The translations under genes and the position numbers were made by a program. A stretch of 64,000 bases of DNA from Oxalobacteraceae bacterium (lineage in GTDB: Bacteria > Pseudomonadota > Gammaproteobacteria > Burkholderiales > Burkholderiaceae_D). Shown piece by piece: positions 27,815 to 36,431 of the stretch. The stretch is from the NCBI GenBank assembly GCA_013284265.1, contig JABTBR010000022.1, positions 42,930 to 106,929 of the forward strand, read 5' to 3'. The first letter of the stretch is position 1. Each line of letters starts with the position of its first letter. The notes beneath the pieces were generated by a model. It was given only the letters and a program-made list of their open reading frames with translations. It searched no databases and was not told the DNA's origin.

Positions 27815-28801
27815 TTATACTGCTCCCCGTCGTTGTATGGTTGCTGCTGCCGCAGACGCCGGCGCTGCCGCCGCGTGCTGCATGAATTCGTCCTGCGCGT
27901 CTTGCGTTTGCTGCGCGCCGCCCGGCTGGGCCGGCAGCGTCAGCTTGCGGCCATTGACCGTCAGCGCCGCCAGGCGCGTGCCGGCGCCGGCCAGTTCCTC
28001 GCCCAGCGCCTGCACCAGCCGCTCGGTCTGGTTCGCGCCCAGCGCGGCGTCGCGGATCCAGGCTTGCACGCCCTCTTCGCCGCGGTACACATGCATCAGC
28101 TTGTCCGCATAGGCTTCGCTGTCCGGCGTGGCGCCGCCATGTGCCAGCACCTCTTGCGCCTCGGCCTGCTCCGGCGCGCCGGGCGCTGGTTCGGCTTGCG
28201 CCTCGGCCTGCCCCAGACCCAGCTGGACTGGTGCGGCCTCGGCCTTGTTCATTCTGGCCAGCGTCTGCACGCCGCTGTTCGCCTCTGCCACAGCTGGACC
28301 GGCCCTGCGGGCCGCCAGCGTCGCGCCGGCCTGTGCGTAGGCACCCAGCGCCGTTTCCTGACTCACCGCAGGCGCCACGGCAAACGCGGCGGCGCTCCAT
28401 TGCGACTGCGCCGCGGCCAGCGCCGGTGCGGCAGCAACAGCCTGCGCCTGGGCCTGCACCTGATCGCCGGCCGCGCCGGCATCGTCCCGCGCCGCCGTGC
28501 GGCCGGCCTGCGCTGTCGCCGACTGCTGCGCCGACGCCTGGGCAGCGGCACCGCCCTGGTGTGCGGCACCAGACTTCAGCCCGCCCTTCGACGCGGCTGC
28601 CGCCGGATCGGCCAAGTCCTGCTGCGGCGCCGCCTCGGCGCTGCGCTGCTCCTGCGGCGTGTCGTTCTTTTTCGAGCCCTGCGCCAACAGCGCGTGTTCC
28701 AACTCGAACATCCAGCGGTCCTGGCGCGCTTCGGCGTGATGGCGTCCCGCCGGCATCGGCGCGGCGCCCGGCGCGCCCAGCACTTCAAATTTGATTGTCA
28801 T
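27815..28801 (-). CDS. fliK: Hook-length control protein FliK (by position and C-terminal region)
   Basis: 328 residues, overwhelmingly Ala/Gln/Glu-rich and low in complexity up to about residue 220, as expected of the extended ruler part of FliK. The C-terminal part contains a more ordered stretch (VQAWIRDAALGANQTERLVQ and LGEELAGAGTRLAALTVNGR). I do not see a clean match to the FliK C-terminal export-switch domain, so the name relies partly on position between fliJ and flgD. The first 17 bases overlap the fliJ 3' end. Confidence 0.65.
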   Translation of the reverse strand: MTIKFEVLGAPGAAPMPAGRHHAEARQDRWMFELEHALLAQGSKKNDTPQEQRSAEAAPQQDLADPAAAASKGGLKSGAAHQGGAAAQASAQQSATAQAGRTAARDDAGAAGDQVQAQAQAVAAAPALAAAQSQWSAAAFAVAPAVSQETALGAYAQAGATLAARRAGPAVAEANSGVQTLARMNKAEAAPVQLGLGQAEAQAEPAPGAPEQAEAQEVLAHGGATPDSEAYADKLMHVYRGEEGVQAWIRDAALGANQTERLVQALGEELAGAGTRLAALTVNGRKLTLPAQPGGAQQTQDAQDEFMQHAAAAPASAAAATIQRRGAV

Positions 28802-29261
28802 GATTCGCTAATCCCGCCTGCAACATTCCCCATTGATCGTCGGCGATCTTGAAATCGCCACTCGTCCTTGCCTTGACAAACTGCGCCTGCATGCGCTTGC
28901 GGTGGCGCTCGACGGCGTCGATACCGCGCTGGGCCGCCGCCACCTGATCGATCAACGCGTCGCGCTCCTGCTCCTTCAGCGCCTGCGCCTGTTCCAGCGC
29001 GCGCAGGTGCGCGCCGCGTTCATCCATATAGCGCGCCAGCCGCATGAACTGGTCGACCGACAGCGCCTGCGCGCCTGCGCCCAGCGCGCGCCATTGCACG
29101 GCGGCCTGGTCGAGCTGCTCGCGCGCGGCCGCGCAGTTGGCGCGGCATTCGGCCAGCTGCGCATTGGCCTCGCCCAATTCCAGCAGCAGCGCATCCAGCG
29201 CCCACTGGCGCGTGAGCAGAATCGGCTCCAGCGCGTAGCGGAAACGGGCCTGGCCGCTCAT
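28785..29261 (-). CDS. fliJ: Flagellar export protein FliJ
   Basis: 158 residues, almost entirely charged coiled coil, with the FliJ-type beginning FRYALEPILLTRQWALDALL and a C-terminal helix (RGIDAVERHRKRMQAQFVKA). FliJ is the stalk protein of the FliI ATPase and also escorts chaperones. The ATG overlaps the fliI stop (ATGA). Sequence conservation in this family is weak, so length, coiled coil and neighbours carry the call. Confidence 0.85.
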   Translation of the reverse strand: MSGQARFRYALEPILLTRQWALDALLLELGEANAQLAECRANCAAAREQLDQAAVQWRALGAGAQALSVDQFMRLARYMDERGAHLRALEQAQALKEQERDALIDQVAAAQRGIDAVERHRKRMQAQFVKARTSGDFKIADDQWGMLQAGLANHDNQI

Positions 29262-30583
29262 GGCCCCACCACGCCGTTGACGGCGGCGCGCAGGCGCACC
29301 AGCGCCTCGCGCCGCGCGGTCGATTCCAGCACCGACTGGCGCAGCACTTCGCGCAGCGCCGGCGCCACCGCGATGGCGCGGTCGATGGCCGGGTTGCTGC
29401 CGGCGCGGTAGGCACCCATGTCGACCATCTGGCGGTTGCGCTCATAGGTCGCCAGCAGCTCGACGGCGGTCGACATCAGTTGCAGTTCTTCGCGGCTGGC
29501 CAGTTCCGACGCGAGCCGGCTGGTGCTTTGCAGCACATCGATGGCCGGGAAATGGCCTTCGTGCGCCAGCTCGCGCGACAGCATGATGTGGCCGTCCAGC
29601 GTGGCGCGCACGATGTCGGAAATCGGCTCGTTGAAATCGTCGCCTTCGACCAGCACCGTGTACAGGGCCGTGATGGCGCCGCCGCTGTCGGTGGTGCCAC
29701 AGCGCTCGCACAGCGCCGGAATATCGTTGAACACCGAGGGCGTATAGCCGCGCGCGGTGGGTGGCTCGCCGGCCGCCAGGCCGATCTCGCGGCGCGCCAT
29801 GGCGAAGCGGGTGATCGAATCCATCATCAACAATACCTGCTTGCCCTGGTCGCGGAAATGCTCGGCGATGGCGGTGGCCGCGTGGGCGGCGCGGGTGCGC
29901 ACCAGCGCCGGCTGGTCCGAGGTCGCCACCACCACCACGCTGCGTTTCAGGCCATCGGCGCCCAGATGCTTCTCGATGAACTCACGCACCTCTCGGCCAC
30001 GCTCGCCGATCAGGGCGATCACGTTGACGTCGGCCTGCACATCGCGCGCCAGCATGCCCAGCAGGGTGCTCTTGCCCACGCCGCTGCCGGCGAAGATGCC
30101 CATGCGCTGGCCGCGTCCCAGCGGCAGCAGGCCGTCGATGGCGCGCACACCGGTTTCCAGCAGCTGCGAGATGCGCGGCCGCGTCAGCGGATTGATCGGC
30201 GGCGCATACAGGCTGCGGGTCTGGTTCAATACCGGTTTGGGGCCGCCGTCGATGGGCACGCCGAAGGCGTCGATCACCCGTCCCAGCAAGCCATTGCCGA
30301 CCGCCATACCGGGCGGCTGGCCGCTGGCCACGATCTCGCTGCCGGCGCCGATGCCGCGGGTTTCGCCATACGGCATCAGGATCACACGACCCGGGCGCAC
30401 GCCAACCACCTCGGCCAGCAGCGTTTGCGGGCCTTGCTGGCCTTGTTCCAGGCGCAGCTCGCACACTTCGCCGATGGTCGCGTCGGGGCCAACGGCCTCG
30501 ATGCTCTGGCCGGAAATGCCCAGCACGCGGCCGGTACGGCGCGTCAGCGGGACCGCGCGCACGGCGTCCAGATAGCTTCGCAT
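29258..30583 (-). CDS. fliI: Flagellum-specific ATP synthase FliI
   Basis: 441 residues, the normal size. Walker A is at residues 165-173 (AGSGVGKST), followed by IGERGREVREF, the Walker B region VLLMMDSITRFAMA and the ATPase signature area SGGAITALYTVLVEGDDFNE. These mark the FliI/YscN/SctN family rather than F1-beta. The hexamer unfolds export substrates and releases chaperones. The ATG overlaps the fliH stop (TGATG). Confidence 0.97.
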   Translation of the reverse strand: MRSYLDAVRAVPLTRRTGRVLGISGQSIEAVGPDATIGEVCELRLEQGQQGPQTLLAEVVGVRPGRVILMPYGETRGIGAGSEIVASGQPPGMAVGNGLLGRVIDAFGVPIDGGPKPVLNQTRSLYAPPINPLTRPRISQLLETGVRAIDGLLPLGRGQRMGIFAGSGVGKSTLLGMLARDVQADVNVIALIGERGREVREFIEKHLGADGLKRSVVVVATSDQPALVRTRAAHAATAIAEHFRDQGKQVLLMMDSITRFAMARREIGLAAGEPPTARGYTPSVFNDIPALCERCGTTDSGGAITALYTVLVEGDDFNEPISDIVRATLDGHIMLSRELAHEGHFPAIDVLQSTSRLASELASREELQLMSTAVELLATYERNRQMVDMGAYRAGSNPAIDRAIAVAPALREVLRQSVLESTARREALVRLRAAVNGVVGP

Positions 30584-31602
30584 CAGATCCCCACGTCCTG
30601 GCTATCGCGCGCCGGACGGGCCGCGCGCGCCTGGATCAGCGCCGCCGCCAGCTGCTGCAACTGCCAGTCCAGACGAGCGTCCAGGGTGCCTTGCGGGCTG
30701 TCGAGCAGGCAGCCGCCCAGCTTGACGGCGCTGTCGGCGCGCACGCTCAGGCGCGGATCCAGTTGGGCCGCGTCGGTGTCATCGCTGAGCAGCAGTTCGG
30801 CATCCTGGGGGTGCAGGCGGGCGGTAAACGCGGGCGCCTCGCGCGCCTCGGACAGCAGATGATTGACCATGCCCACCAGGCCGTCGCGGCTGGCCATGGT
30901 CTGGCCGACGATGCGGCACAGTGCCGTATAAGCGATGTCGACCAGCGTGTCCTCGGCCTCGTCGAGCACCTTGCGGCGCGCCTGCGTCAGTTGCTGGCCG
31001 ATCGCGCCCAGCCGTTCGAGCTGGGCGGCGAGCTGGGCCCTGGCCTCGGCCTCGCCCTTTTCCTGGCCCTGCTGGAAGCCGCGCTGCTCGGCGGCCGCCA
31101 GCGTTTGCGCGGCTTCGTCGTTGACTTTTTGCTGGGCCAGGCGCAGCTGTTCGCGCTGGCTGGCCAGCGCCTGCAAGGCCGCGTCGTGGGCCTGCTTTTT
31201 CTCCGCCGCCAGCTGGGCCTGCTCCGGGGTTTCCTGCGCCGGTGGCTGGGCCAGCAAGCCGGACGCCGGCAGTGGCGCGAATTGCGGCGCAGGCGGCGGC
31301 AGTCCCGCTGCCGACGCTGTGGCAGCCAGGACCGCCGACGCAGGCGGCTGAGCCGGCGTCGACTGCGTTGCGCCTACGGCCGGCATGGCCGCCGGCTGCG
31401 CCTTGGCCGCGCCCGCTGGCATCTGCGGCTGCGCCGGCACAGGCGCCTGCGCGCGTGCCTGCGCCACCTGTGCGGCGGTCTGGCCCGGCGTCTGCGGCGC
31501 GCTGGCAGGCGCCGTCAGCGGCGCCGCCGGCCGCACCGGCGTGACGCGGCGCAGCTGGCGCGGTTCGCTGGCCAGCGCCGGGGTGCGGATTATCGGGTCC
31601 AT
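30583..31602 (-). CDS. fliH: Flagellar assembly protein FliH
   Basis: 339 residues from the ATG at 31602; a longer frame to 31824 merely reads through the neighbouring gene. Residues about 20-135 are an unusually long Pro/Ala/Gln linker. The C-terminal half has the FliH pattern: coiled coil (EQRGFQQGQEKGEAEARAQL), then ARRKVLDEAEDTLVDIAYTA and LSVRADSAVKLGGCLLDSPQ. FliH dimers hold FliI and tie it to FliN. Ordinary FliH is about 235 residues, so the linker adds some 100. The start lies 13 bases inside the preceding gene. Confidence 0.93.
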   Translation of the reverse strand: MDPIIRTPALASEPRQLRRVTPVRPAAPLTAPASAPQTPGQTAAQVAQARAQAPVPAQPQMPAGAAKAQPAAMPAVGATQSTPAQPPASAVLAATASAAGLPPPAPQFAPLPASGLLAQPPAQETPEQAQLAAEKKQAHDAALQALASQREQLRLAQQKVNDEAAQTLAAAEQRGFQQGQEKGEAEARAQLAAQLERLGAIGQQLTQARRKVLDEAEDTLVDIAYTALCRIVGQTMASRDGLVGMVNHLLSEAREAPAFTARLHPQDAELLLSDDTDAAQLDPRLSVRADSAVKLGGCLLDSPQGTLDARLDWQLQQLAAALIQARAARPARDSQDVGI

Positions 31603-32099
31603 GATTTCACCAGACGCAGCAAGGGCGCCAGCAAGGTCGCGGGCGGCTGGACCGGCGCGGGCGCCAGCATGGCCAGGCGTCCGGACAGGGCCTGCAACAG
31701 GAAGCGTTCGCGCGCGGGCGCCCGGGCACCTGCCGGTGCGGCCGCGCGTACCGCTTCGCGGCGCGCCGGCGTCATCAAGGCCAGCAGCGGCGCTGCCCAC
31801 GGCCAGTCGCGCAGCGCCAGGCATTGGGCTACCAGCGCGGCCGGTTCGGCCTCGAACAGGGCCAGCATGGTCTGGGCCGATACGCCGGCCAGACGGTCGG
31901 GTGCGGGCGCGGCTGCCTGCACGGTCGCGGCCAGCGCGCCAGGGTCCAGCGCCTGGGTTTCGAAACCGAGTTCGTTCAATTCATCCAGATAGGCGCGCAA
32001 GGTCGACTGGTCGGCCTGGGCCAGCTCGGCCAGAATCAGGCCGCGGTCTTCCGCGGCCAGACCATGCAGCGCTACCGCCGCCTGGCGGTAGCCGCTCAT
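31590..32099 (-). CDS. Short FliG-like protein in the FliG position, lacking the torque domain
   Basis: 169 residues, about half of a normal FliG (about 330). It lies between fliF and fliH, exactly where fliG belongs, and its ATG overlaps the fliF stop (ATGA). Weak resemblance to FliG is visible: an N-terminal helix pair (YRQAAVALHGLAAEDRGLIL) and a middle segment of the FliG-M type (SAQTMLALFEAEPAALVAQC followed by ARREAVRAA). Nothing resembles the C-terminal FliG domain whose charged residues meet MotA. I infer a reduced MS-ring/C-ring adaptor, perhaps comparable in role to SctK of injectisomes. A highly diverged unrelated adaptor cannot be excluded. Confidence 0.7.
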   Translation of the reverse strand: MSGYRQAAVALHGLAAEDRGLILAELAQADQSTLRAYLDELNELGFETQALDPGALAATVQAAAPAPDRLAGVSAQTMLALFEAEPAALVAQCLALRDWPWAAPLLALMTPARREAVRAAAPAGARAPARERFLLQALSGRLAMLAPAPVQPPATLLAPLLRLVKSWTR

Positions 32100-33532
32100 G
32101 GACGCGGCTCCGGGGTGGCGATCCATTGGCGCACGTTATTCAGCATCTGCTCGCGCTCGGCCACGCTCAGGCGCTTTGGCGCCGGCGCGCTGCGGCGACG
32201 GCCCATCAACACCAGCGCACCCAGTGCGACCACACCCAACAGAATGGCCAGTACGCCCACCACCGTCAGCGATGCGGCCGCTGGTTTGACTGGCTTGGCT
32301 TGCGGCTGCGCATCGCTGGCCGCAGTGTCGATGGCCGCGCCGGCATGCACCACCGGCGTCGCGGCGGCGCGCGCCACGGCATCGACCGAGGTCACCACCA
32401 CGGCATCGCCGCGGGCGCTGTTGAAGCCCACCGCCAGCGCCACGACTTCCTTGAGTTTTTCCAGCTGCGCCTCGTCCATCGGCTGCTTGACCAGCACCGC
32501 CACCGTCATCCGCTTGACGGTGCCGCTGGCCGTGACCGACTGCTCGACCCGGCGGCCGACCTGATAGTCGAATTCATTGGTGGACGAGGCGGCCGAGCCC
32601 TTGCCCGGCGCCGCGGTGGCGGCGCCATTGCCCTCATGCGTGCTGCTGCGCTCGCGCACCACCACGCCGCTCGGGCTGGTATCGGGCGCGCCACCCTTGG
32701 CGGGCAGGATCTCTTCGGTGGTGACCTTGTTCTGGTCCAGATTCAGCGCCACATCGACACTGACCACCGCTTCACCGGCGCCAAAGGTATGATCCAGCAC
32801 CTGGGTCGCCTTCTTGACCAGGTATTCCTCGGTGCTGCGTTTCGAGTCCAGCTGGGTCTGGGCCGATTCCACGCCCGGCTCCACCTGGGCCACGCGGGTC
32901 AGCGCCAGGCCATGCTGGTTCAGCACGGTCACGTCGGCGCTCAGGATGTCCGGTACCGAGGCCGCCACCAGACGCTGGATGCCGGCGATCTGCTCGGGCG
33001 ACAGCACCTTGCCGTTTTTCATGGTCAGGGTCACCGAGGCTTTCGGCTTGGTGCTGGCCTTCTTGAACAGGCCCTGCTCCGGCAACGCCAGATGCACGCG
33101 CGCCGCCTGGATCTCTTCGATCGACAGGATGGTGCGGGTCAGCTCGCCCTGGATCGCGCGCAGATAGTTGACCTTCTGGACGAACTCGGTCATGCCGAAG
33201 TCGGCATTGTTAAAGACTTCGAAACCGACCGCGCCATGCAGCGGCAATTCCTTGCCCATCAGCTTCAGGCGGGTCTTGTAGACCAGGTCCTTGGGCACCA
33301 GGATAGTGTTGCCGCCATCGCTGAGCTGATACGGCGTCTTCATGCGGTCCAGTTCGGCCGTCATCGACGCCGCATCGGCCGGCGCCACATCGGCGAACAG
33401 CACCTGATAGTCGGCCCGATAGGCCCACAGGCCGACGCCGACCGCCAGCGCGAGTATCAGCGCGATACCGACGGCGATGCCGATGCGGGCCTGCAGCGCC
33501 ATGCGCTGCCATATTTCTGTAATAGCTGCCAA
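32096..33532 (-). CDS. fliF: Flagellar MS-ring protein FliF, with TTG start
   Basis: 478 residues; family members are usually 530-570. Two membrane helices flank the periplasmic part (residues about 17-38 and 425-445). The ring-building motifs are present (DYQVLFADVAPADAASM, KVNYLRAIQGELTRTILSIE, AARVHLALPEQGLF). The cytosolic tail after the second helix is short but keeps a FliG-binding type end (REQMLNNVRQWIA). The TTG at 33532 is chosen because AGGAG stands six bases before it; the first in-frame ATG (33502) has no comparable site. Confidence 0.95.
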   Translation of the reverse strand: MAAITEIWQRMALQARIGIAVGIALILALAVGVGLWAYRADYQVLFADVAPADAASMTAELDRMKTPYQLSDGGNTILVPKDLVYKTRLKLMGKELPLHGAVGFEVFNNADFGMTEFVQKVNYLRAIQGELTRTILSIEEIQAARVHLALPEQGLFKKASTKPKASVTLTMKNGKVLSPEQIAGIQRLVAASVPDILSADVTVLNQHGLALTRVAQVEPGVESAQTQLDSKRSTEEYLVKKATQVLDHTFGAGEAVVSVDVALNLDQNKVTTEEILPAKGGAPDTSPSGVVVRERSSTHEGNGAATAAPGKGSAASSTNEFDYQVGRRVEQSVTASGTVKRMTVAVLVKQPMDEAQLEKLKEVVALAVGFNSARGDAVVVTSVDAVARAAATPVVHAGAAIDTAASDAQPQAKPVKPAAASLTVVGVLAILLGVVALGALVLMGRRRSAPAPKRLSVAEREQMLNNVRQWIATPEPRP

Positions 33533-33541
33533 AATCTACTC

Positions 33542-33850
33542 CTAAACCTGCATCCGCATGACTTCTTGATAGGCTTCCAGCAAGCGATTGCGCACCTGGG
33601 CCAGCAGCTGGAACGACAGCCGGGCTTCTTCCAGATGGATCATCACGTCGTGCAGATTGCTGGCTTCGCCGGTGGCGACCTTCTGCACTTCCAGGTCAGC
33701 CTTGCTCAGGCTGGTATTGACGGAATTGACTTCGCCGGCGAACCAGCTGGCAAAACCCTGCACGGGTGGGGCCACTGGCGCGGCGGCCTGCAGCAGTTCC
33801 GGCTGAAGGCCGTCGATGGCGCCGATGGCGCCGATTGCTTCGATACTCAT
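33542..33850 (-). CDS. fliE: Flagellar hook-basal body complex protein FliE
   Basis: 102 residues, the normal FliE length. The C-terminal half carries the family pattern (LEVQKVATGEASNLHDVMIH, SFQLLAQVRNRLLEAYQEVM, ending RMQV). FliE links the MS ring and export gate to the rod. The ATG shares a base with the flgC stop (TAATG). Confidence 0.95.
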   Translation of the reverse strand: MSIEAIGAIGAIDGLQPELLQAAAPVAPPVQGFASWFAGEVNSVNTSLSKADLEVQKVATGEASNLHDVMIHLEEARLSFQLLAQVRNRLLEAYQEVMRMQV

Positions 33851-34284
33851 TACTGTCCTCCGATATCGAGCGCGCGCGCGGCCATGGTCTTGGCGGCATT
33901 CATCGCCACCACATTGGCTTCATAGGCGCGCAGCGCCGTGTTCAAATTGACCATCTCGGCCGTGTGATTGACGGCCGGGTAAGCGACCATGCCCTTGGCG
34001 TCGGCATACGGATGGCCCGGTTCGTAGACCATGCGCGGCGCGGTCGCCTGCGGCTCGACGGCCAGCAGCTCGACGCCACCGCCGCTGACGCTCATCATCT
34101 GGCCGAACTGCTGGCTGAAGCTCAGCGGCGCCGCCTGCGCGATCACGCGCAGGGGCCGGTAAGCCTGGGCCGCCGAGGCGGCCGCGCTGTTCATGTTCGC
34201 GATGTTGGCGGCCGTCACGTCGAGGCGGAGTTTTTCCACTGCCATGCCGCTGGCGCTGATCTGGAATGCTGCGCTGTAGTCCAT
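33850..34284 (-). CDS. flgC: Flagellar basal-body rod protein FlgC
   Basis: 144 residues. N-terminal rod motif (FQISASGMAVEKLRLDVTAA followed by NIANMNSA) and C-terminal motif (VNLNTALRAYEANVVAMNAA) are typical of FlgC. It forms part of the proximal rod with FlgB and FlgF. Both ends are coupled to neighbours by TAATG overlaps. Confidence 0.95.
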   Translation of the reverse strand: MDYSAAFQISASGMAVEKLRLDVTAANIANMNSAAASAAQAYRPLRVIAQAAPLSFSQQFGQMMSVSGGGVELLAVEPQATAPRMVYEPGHPYADAKGMVAYPAVNHTAEMVNLNTALRAYEANVVAMNAAKTMAARALDIGGQ

Positions 34285-34658
34285 TAGCGTTTGCCCTCGT
34301 TGATGGCCGCGCCCAGCAGCGCGAAGTGCTTGTTCAAGACCTTCAGCAGCGCCTGCTGGTGCAGGGTGTTTTCCGACAGCGCCGCCACTTCGATATCGAG
34401 CGGCACCGCGTCGCCTGGCGCGCCGGCCAGCTCGAAGGCGGGACGAAAATCGGCCAGGCTGGCCAGCGACGGCGTCTTGCCCTGGCTGACGGCGGTCTTC
34501 AGTTCACCCATGCGGCTTTCGAAACTGACGGCCAGGCGCTGATAGCCGGGCGTGTTGGCGTTGGCGATGTTCTGCGCGATCGCCTGCTGGCGCATGCCGG
34601 TGGCGTCCAGCGCCAGGCTGAGCAAGCCAACGGTACTGCTGTCGATGATCGAAACCAT
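34284..34658 (-). CDS. flgB: Flagellar basal-body rod protein FlgB
   Basis: 124 residues from the ATG at 34658, preceded by AGGAAAATTTT. The FlgB pattern is visible: ALDATGMRQQAIAQNIANAN, TPGYQRLAVSFESRM and the C-terminal NTLHQQALLKVLNKHFALLG. It is a proximal rod subunit. The 34-base gap to flgI is short and contains no terminator. Confidence 0.94.
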   Translation of the reverse strand: MVSIIDSSTVGLLSLALDATGMRQQAIAQNIANANTPGYQRLAVSFESRMGELKTAVSQGKTPSLASLADFRPAFELAGAPGDAVPLDIEVAALSENTLHQQALLKVLNKHFALLGAAINEGKR

Positions 34659-34692
34659 AAAATTTTCCTGATAGATAAAAGTGCGGTACTTC

Positions 34693-35823
34693 TTACTGGA
34701 CAATCAGTTCGGCATGCAAGGCACCGGCCGCCTTGACCGCGCGCAAGATCGAAATGATGTCGCGCGTATTGGTCTTGATGCGGGTCAGCGACTGCACCAG
34801 GTCGGCCACGGTGTTGTTGCTGGCGGCGACAAAACCGGTCTCGCCCCGCTCTTCCACGCCGACCCGGCTGTTGGCCAGGGTGACGCTGCGCACATCCGGA
34901 CCGGTGTTGCTCACCAGCAGAGGCTGGGACACGGTGTTGTCGGTCACGATGGTCACCTTCAGGTCGCCCTGCGACACGGCCACGCGCGAGATGCGCACAT
35001 CGCCGCCCGCCACCACGGTGCCGGTGCGTTCGTTGATGACCACGCGGGCACGCCGGTCCGGCTCGACCATGACGTTCTCGACCGCCATCAGGAAATCGGT
35101 CAGGCGCGCGCGCCGGCCTTCCGGAATGCGGATCTCGATGCCGGAGGCGTCCTGGGCCAGCGCCAGCTGCTGGCCCAGCGCGCTATTGATCGCGCCGGCC
35201 ACGCGGCTGGCCGTGGTGTAGTCGGGCTCGGCCAGCACGAAGGTCACGCTCTTGCCGTTATTGCTGACGTCGTTGTTGACACCCTGCTCGACCGAGGCGC
35301 CGCCGGGAATCGACGCCACCGTCGGATGGTTCTTCTGGACCACATTGCCGTTCATATCGTATTTGTAGCCCCCCACCGACAGCGCACCCTGCGCCAGCGC
35401 ATAGATCTGGCCGTTGGCCGCCTTCAGCGGCGCCAGGATCAGCGCGCCACCAACCAGGCTGCGCGCGTCGCCGATCGAGGTGATGGTCACGTCCAGCGTA
35501 TCGCCGGGACGGGCGAAGGGCGACAGATTGGCCGTCACCATCACGGCCGCCACGTTGCGGCTTTGCACGTCGTCCGCCACCACCGTCATATCGAAGCGCG
35601 ACAGCATATTGGCGATCGACTGGCGGGTAGCCTTGTTGCGGCCAGTGTCGCCGGTGCCGGCCAGGCCGGTGACCAGGCCGTAGCCGGTCAGCGCGTTGTC
35701 GCGCCAGCCGGCGATCTTGCCCAGGTCCTTGATGCGGATCGCATCGGAGGCCGAGGAAACGGCGGGAGCGGCGCAGCAGTAGCCGGCGGCCAGCAACAGG
35801 GCCGCGAGAAAGAATTGACGCAT
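34693..35823 (-). CDS. flgI: Flagellar P-ring protein FlgI
   Basis: 376 residues from the ATG at 35823, which begins a signal peptide (FFLAALLLAAGYCCAAP). Family motifs include DNALTGYGLVTGLAGTGDTG, a stretch around MLSRFDMTVVADDVQSRNVA, and VQSLTRIKTNTRDIISILRA near the end. A longer frame upstream runs into flgH. FlgI forms the periplasmic peptidoglycan ring, so the apparatus is meant to cross a Gram-negative envelope. Confidence 0.96.
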   Translation of the reverse strand: MRQFFLAALLLAAGYCCAAPAVSSASDAIRIKDLGKIAGWRDNALTGYGLVTGLAGTGDTGRNKATRQSIANMLSRFDMTVVADDVQSRNVAAVMVTANLSPFARPGDTLDVTITSIGDARSLVGGALILAPLKAANGQIYALAQGALSVGGYKYDMNGNVVQKNHPTVASIPGGASVEQGVNNDVSNNGKSVTFVLAEPDYTTASRVAGAINSALGQQLALAQDASGIEIRIPEGRRARLTDFLMAVENVMVEPDRRARVVINERTGTVVAGGDVRISRVAVSQGDLKVTIVTDNTVSQPLLVSNTGPDVRSVTLANSRVGVEERGETGFVAASNNTVADLVQSLTRIKTNTRDIISILRAVKAAGALHAELIVQ

Positions 35824-35827
35824 AGGA

Positions 35828-36427
35828 TTACAGTCCGAACAGGGTAAGGAAACGCTGCCACCAGGCGGGGCGCTGGATATCGGCCAGGTCGCCCTGGCCG
35901 GCATAACTGATCTTGGCGTTGGCGATGCGGGTCGACAGCACCACGTTGGCATCGGACACGTCCTGCGGACGGATACGGCCCTCGACGCGGATCTGCTGCT
36001 TCTCGTTGTTGACTTCCAGCAGCTGCTCGCCGGCGATCAGCAGGTCGCCCTGGGGCGTGATTTCCTTGATCGCCACCGTGATCTGGGCCAGCACGCGGCC
36101 CTGGCGCTCGGTGCGGCCGCGCCCGTCGACCTGGTTGTTGGTCTTGATGCCGGCCGCATAGCCCTTGCCCGGCGCCTGGATATCGAAGCCCACGCCGGCA
36201 TCGCGCCCGGCGCTGGTGTTGGCGGTGCTACTGGCGCTGGAGCTTTCATAGACCATCACCGTGATCAGGTCGCCCAGACGGCGCGGACGCAGGTCCGAGG
36301 TAAAGGACTGGTAGCTGGCGGGCTCGTACAGGCTGGTCGCCTGCGCGCCGGCCGCACCACCGAGCACGGCGGCGGCCAGCAACCAGGGCAAGCCCAGCAT
36401 CATCTTGTTCACAGCACACCGCATCAT
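35828..36427 (-). CDS. flgH: Flagellar L-ring protein FlgH without a lipobox
   Basis: 199 residues from the ATG at 36427, chosen for the AAGG seven bases before it; other in-frame starts exist 15 bases upstream and 3 bases downstream. The body is typical FlgH (RRLGDLITVMVYESSSASST, RPQDVSDANVVLSTRIANAK, AWWQRFLTLFGL). FlgH is normally a lipoprotein with LxGC, but the leader here ends LGGAAGAQATSLYE with no cysteine near the cleavage site, so it would be processed as an ordinary secreted protein. The only early Cys is the fourth residue, before the hydrophobic core. Loss of the lipid anchor may weaken outer-membrane seating of the L ring. Confidence 0.93.
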   Translation of the reverse strand: MMRCAVNKMMLGLPWLLAAAVLGGAAGAQATSLYEPASYQSFTSDLRPRRLGDLITVMVYESSSASSTANTSAGRDAGVGFDIQAPGKGYAAGIKTNNQVDGRGRTERQGRVLAQITVAIKEITPQGDLLIAGEQLLEVNNEKQQIRVEGRIRPQDVSDANVVLSTRIANAKISYAGQGDLADIQRPAWWQRFLTLFGL

Positions 36428-36431
36428 TTGA

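Noticed and set aside
31603..31824. N-terminal extension of the fliH frame
   Set aside because: It lies in the FliG-like gene in another frame and has no FliH similarity; the ATG at 31602 is sufficient.
31385..33925. Plus-strand open frame of 846 codons opposite fliH, the FliG-like gene and fliF, and others at 18718-20448 and 20845-23037
   Set aside because: Arg/His/Gln-rich shadow translations lying opposite well-identified flagellar genes.
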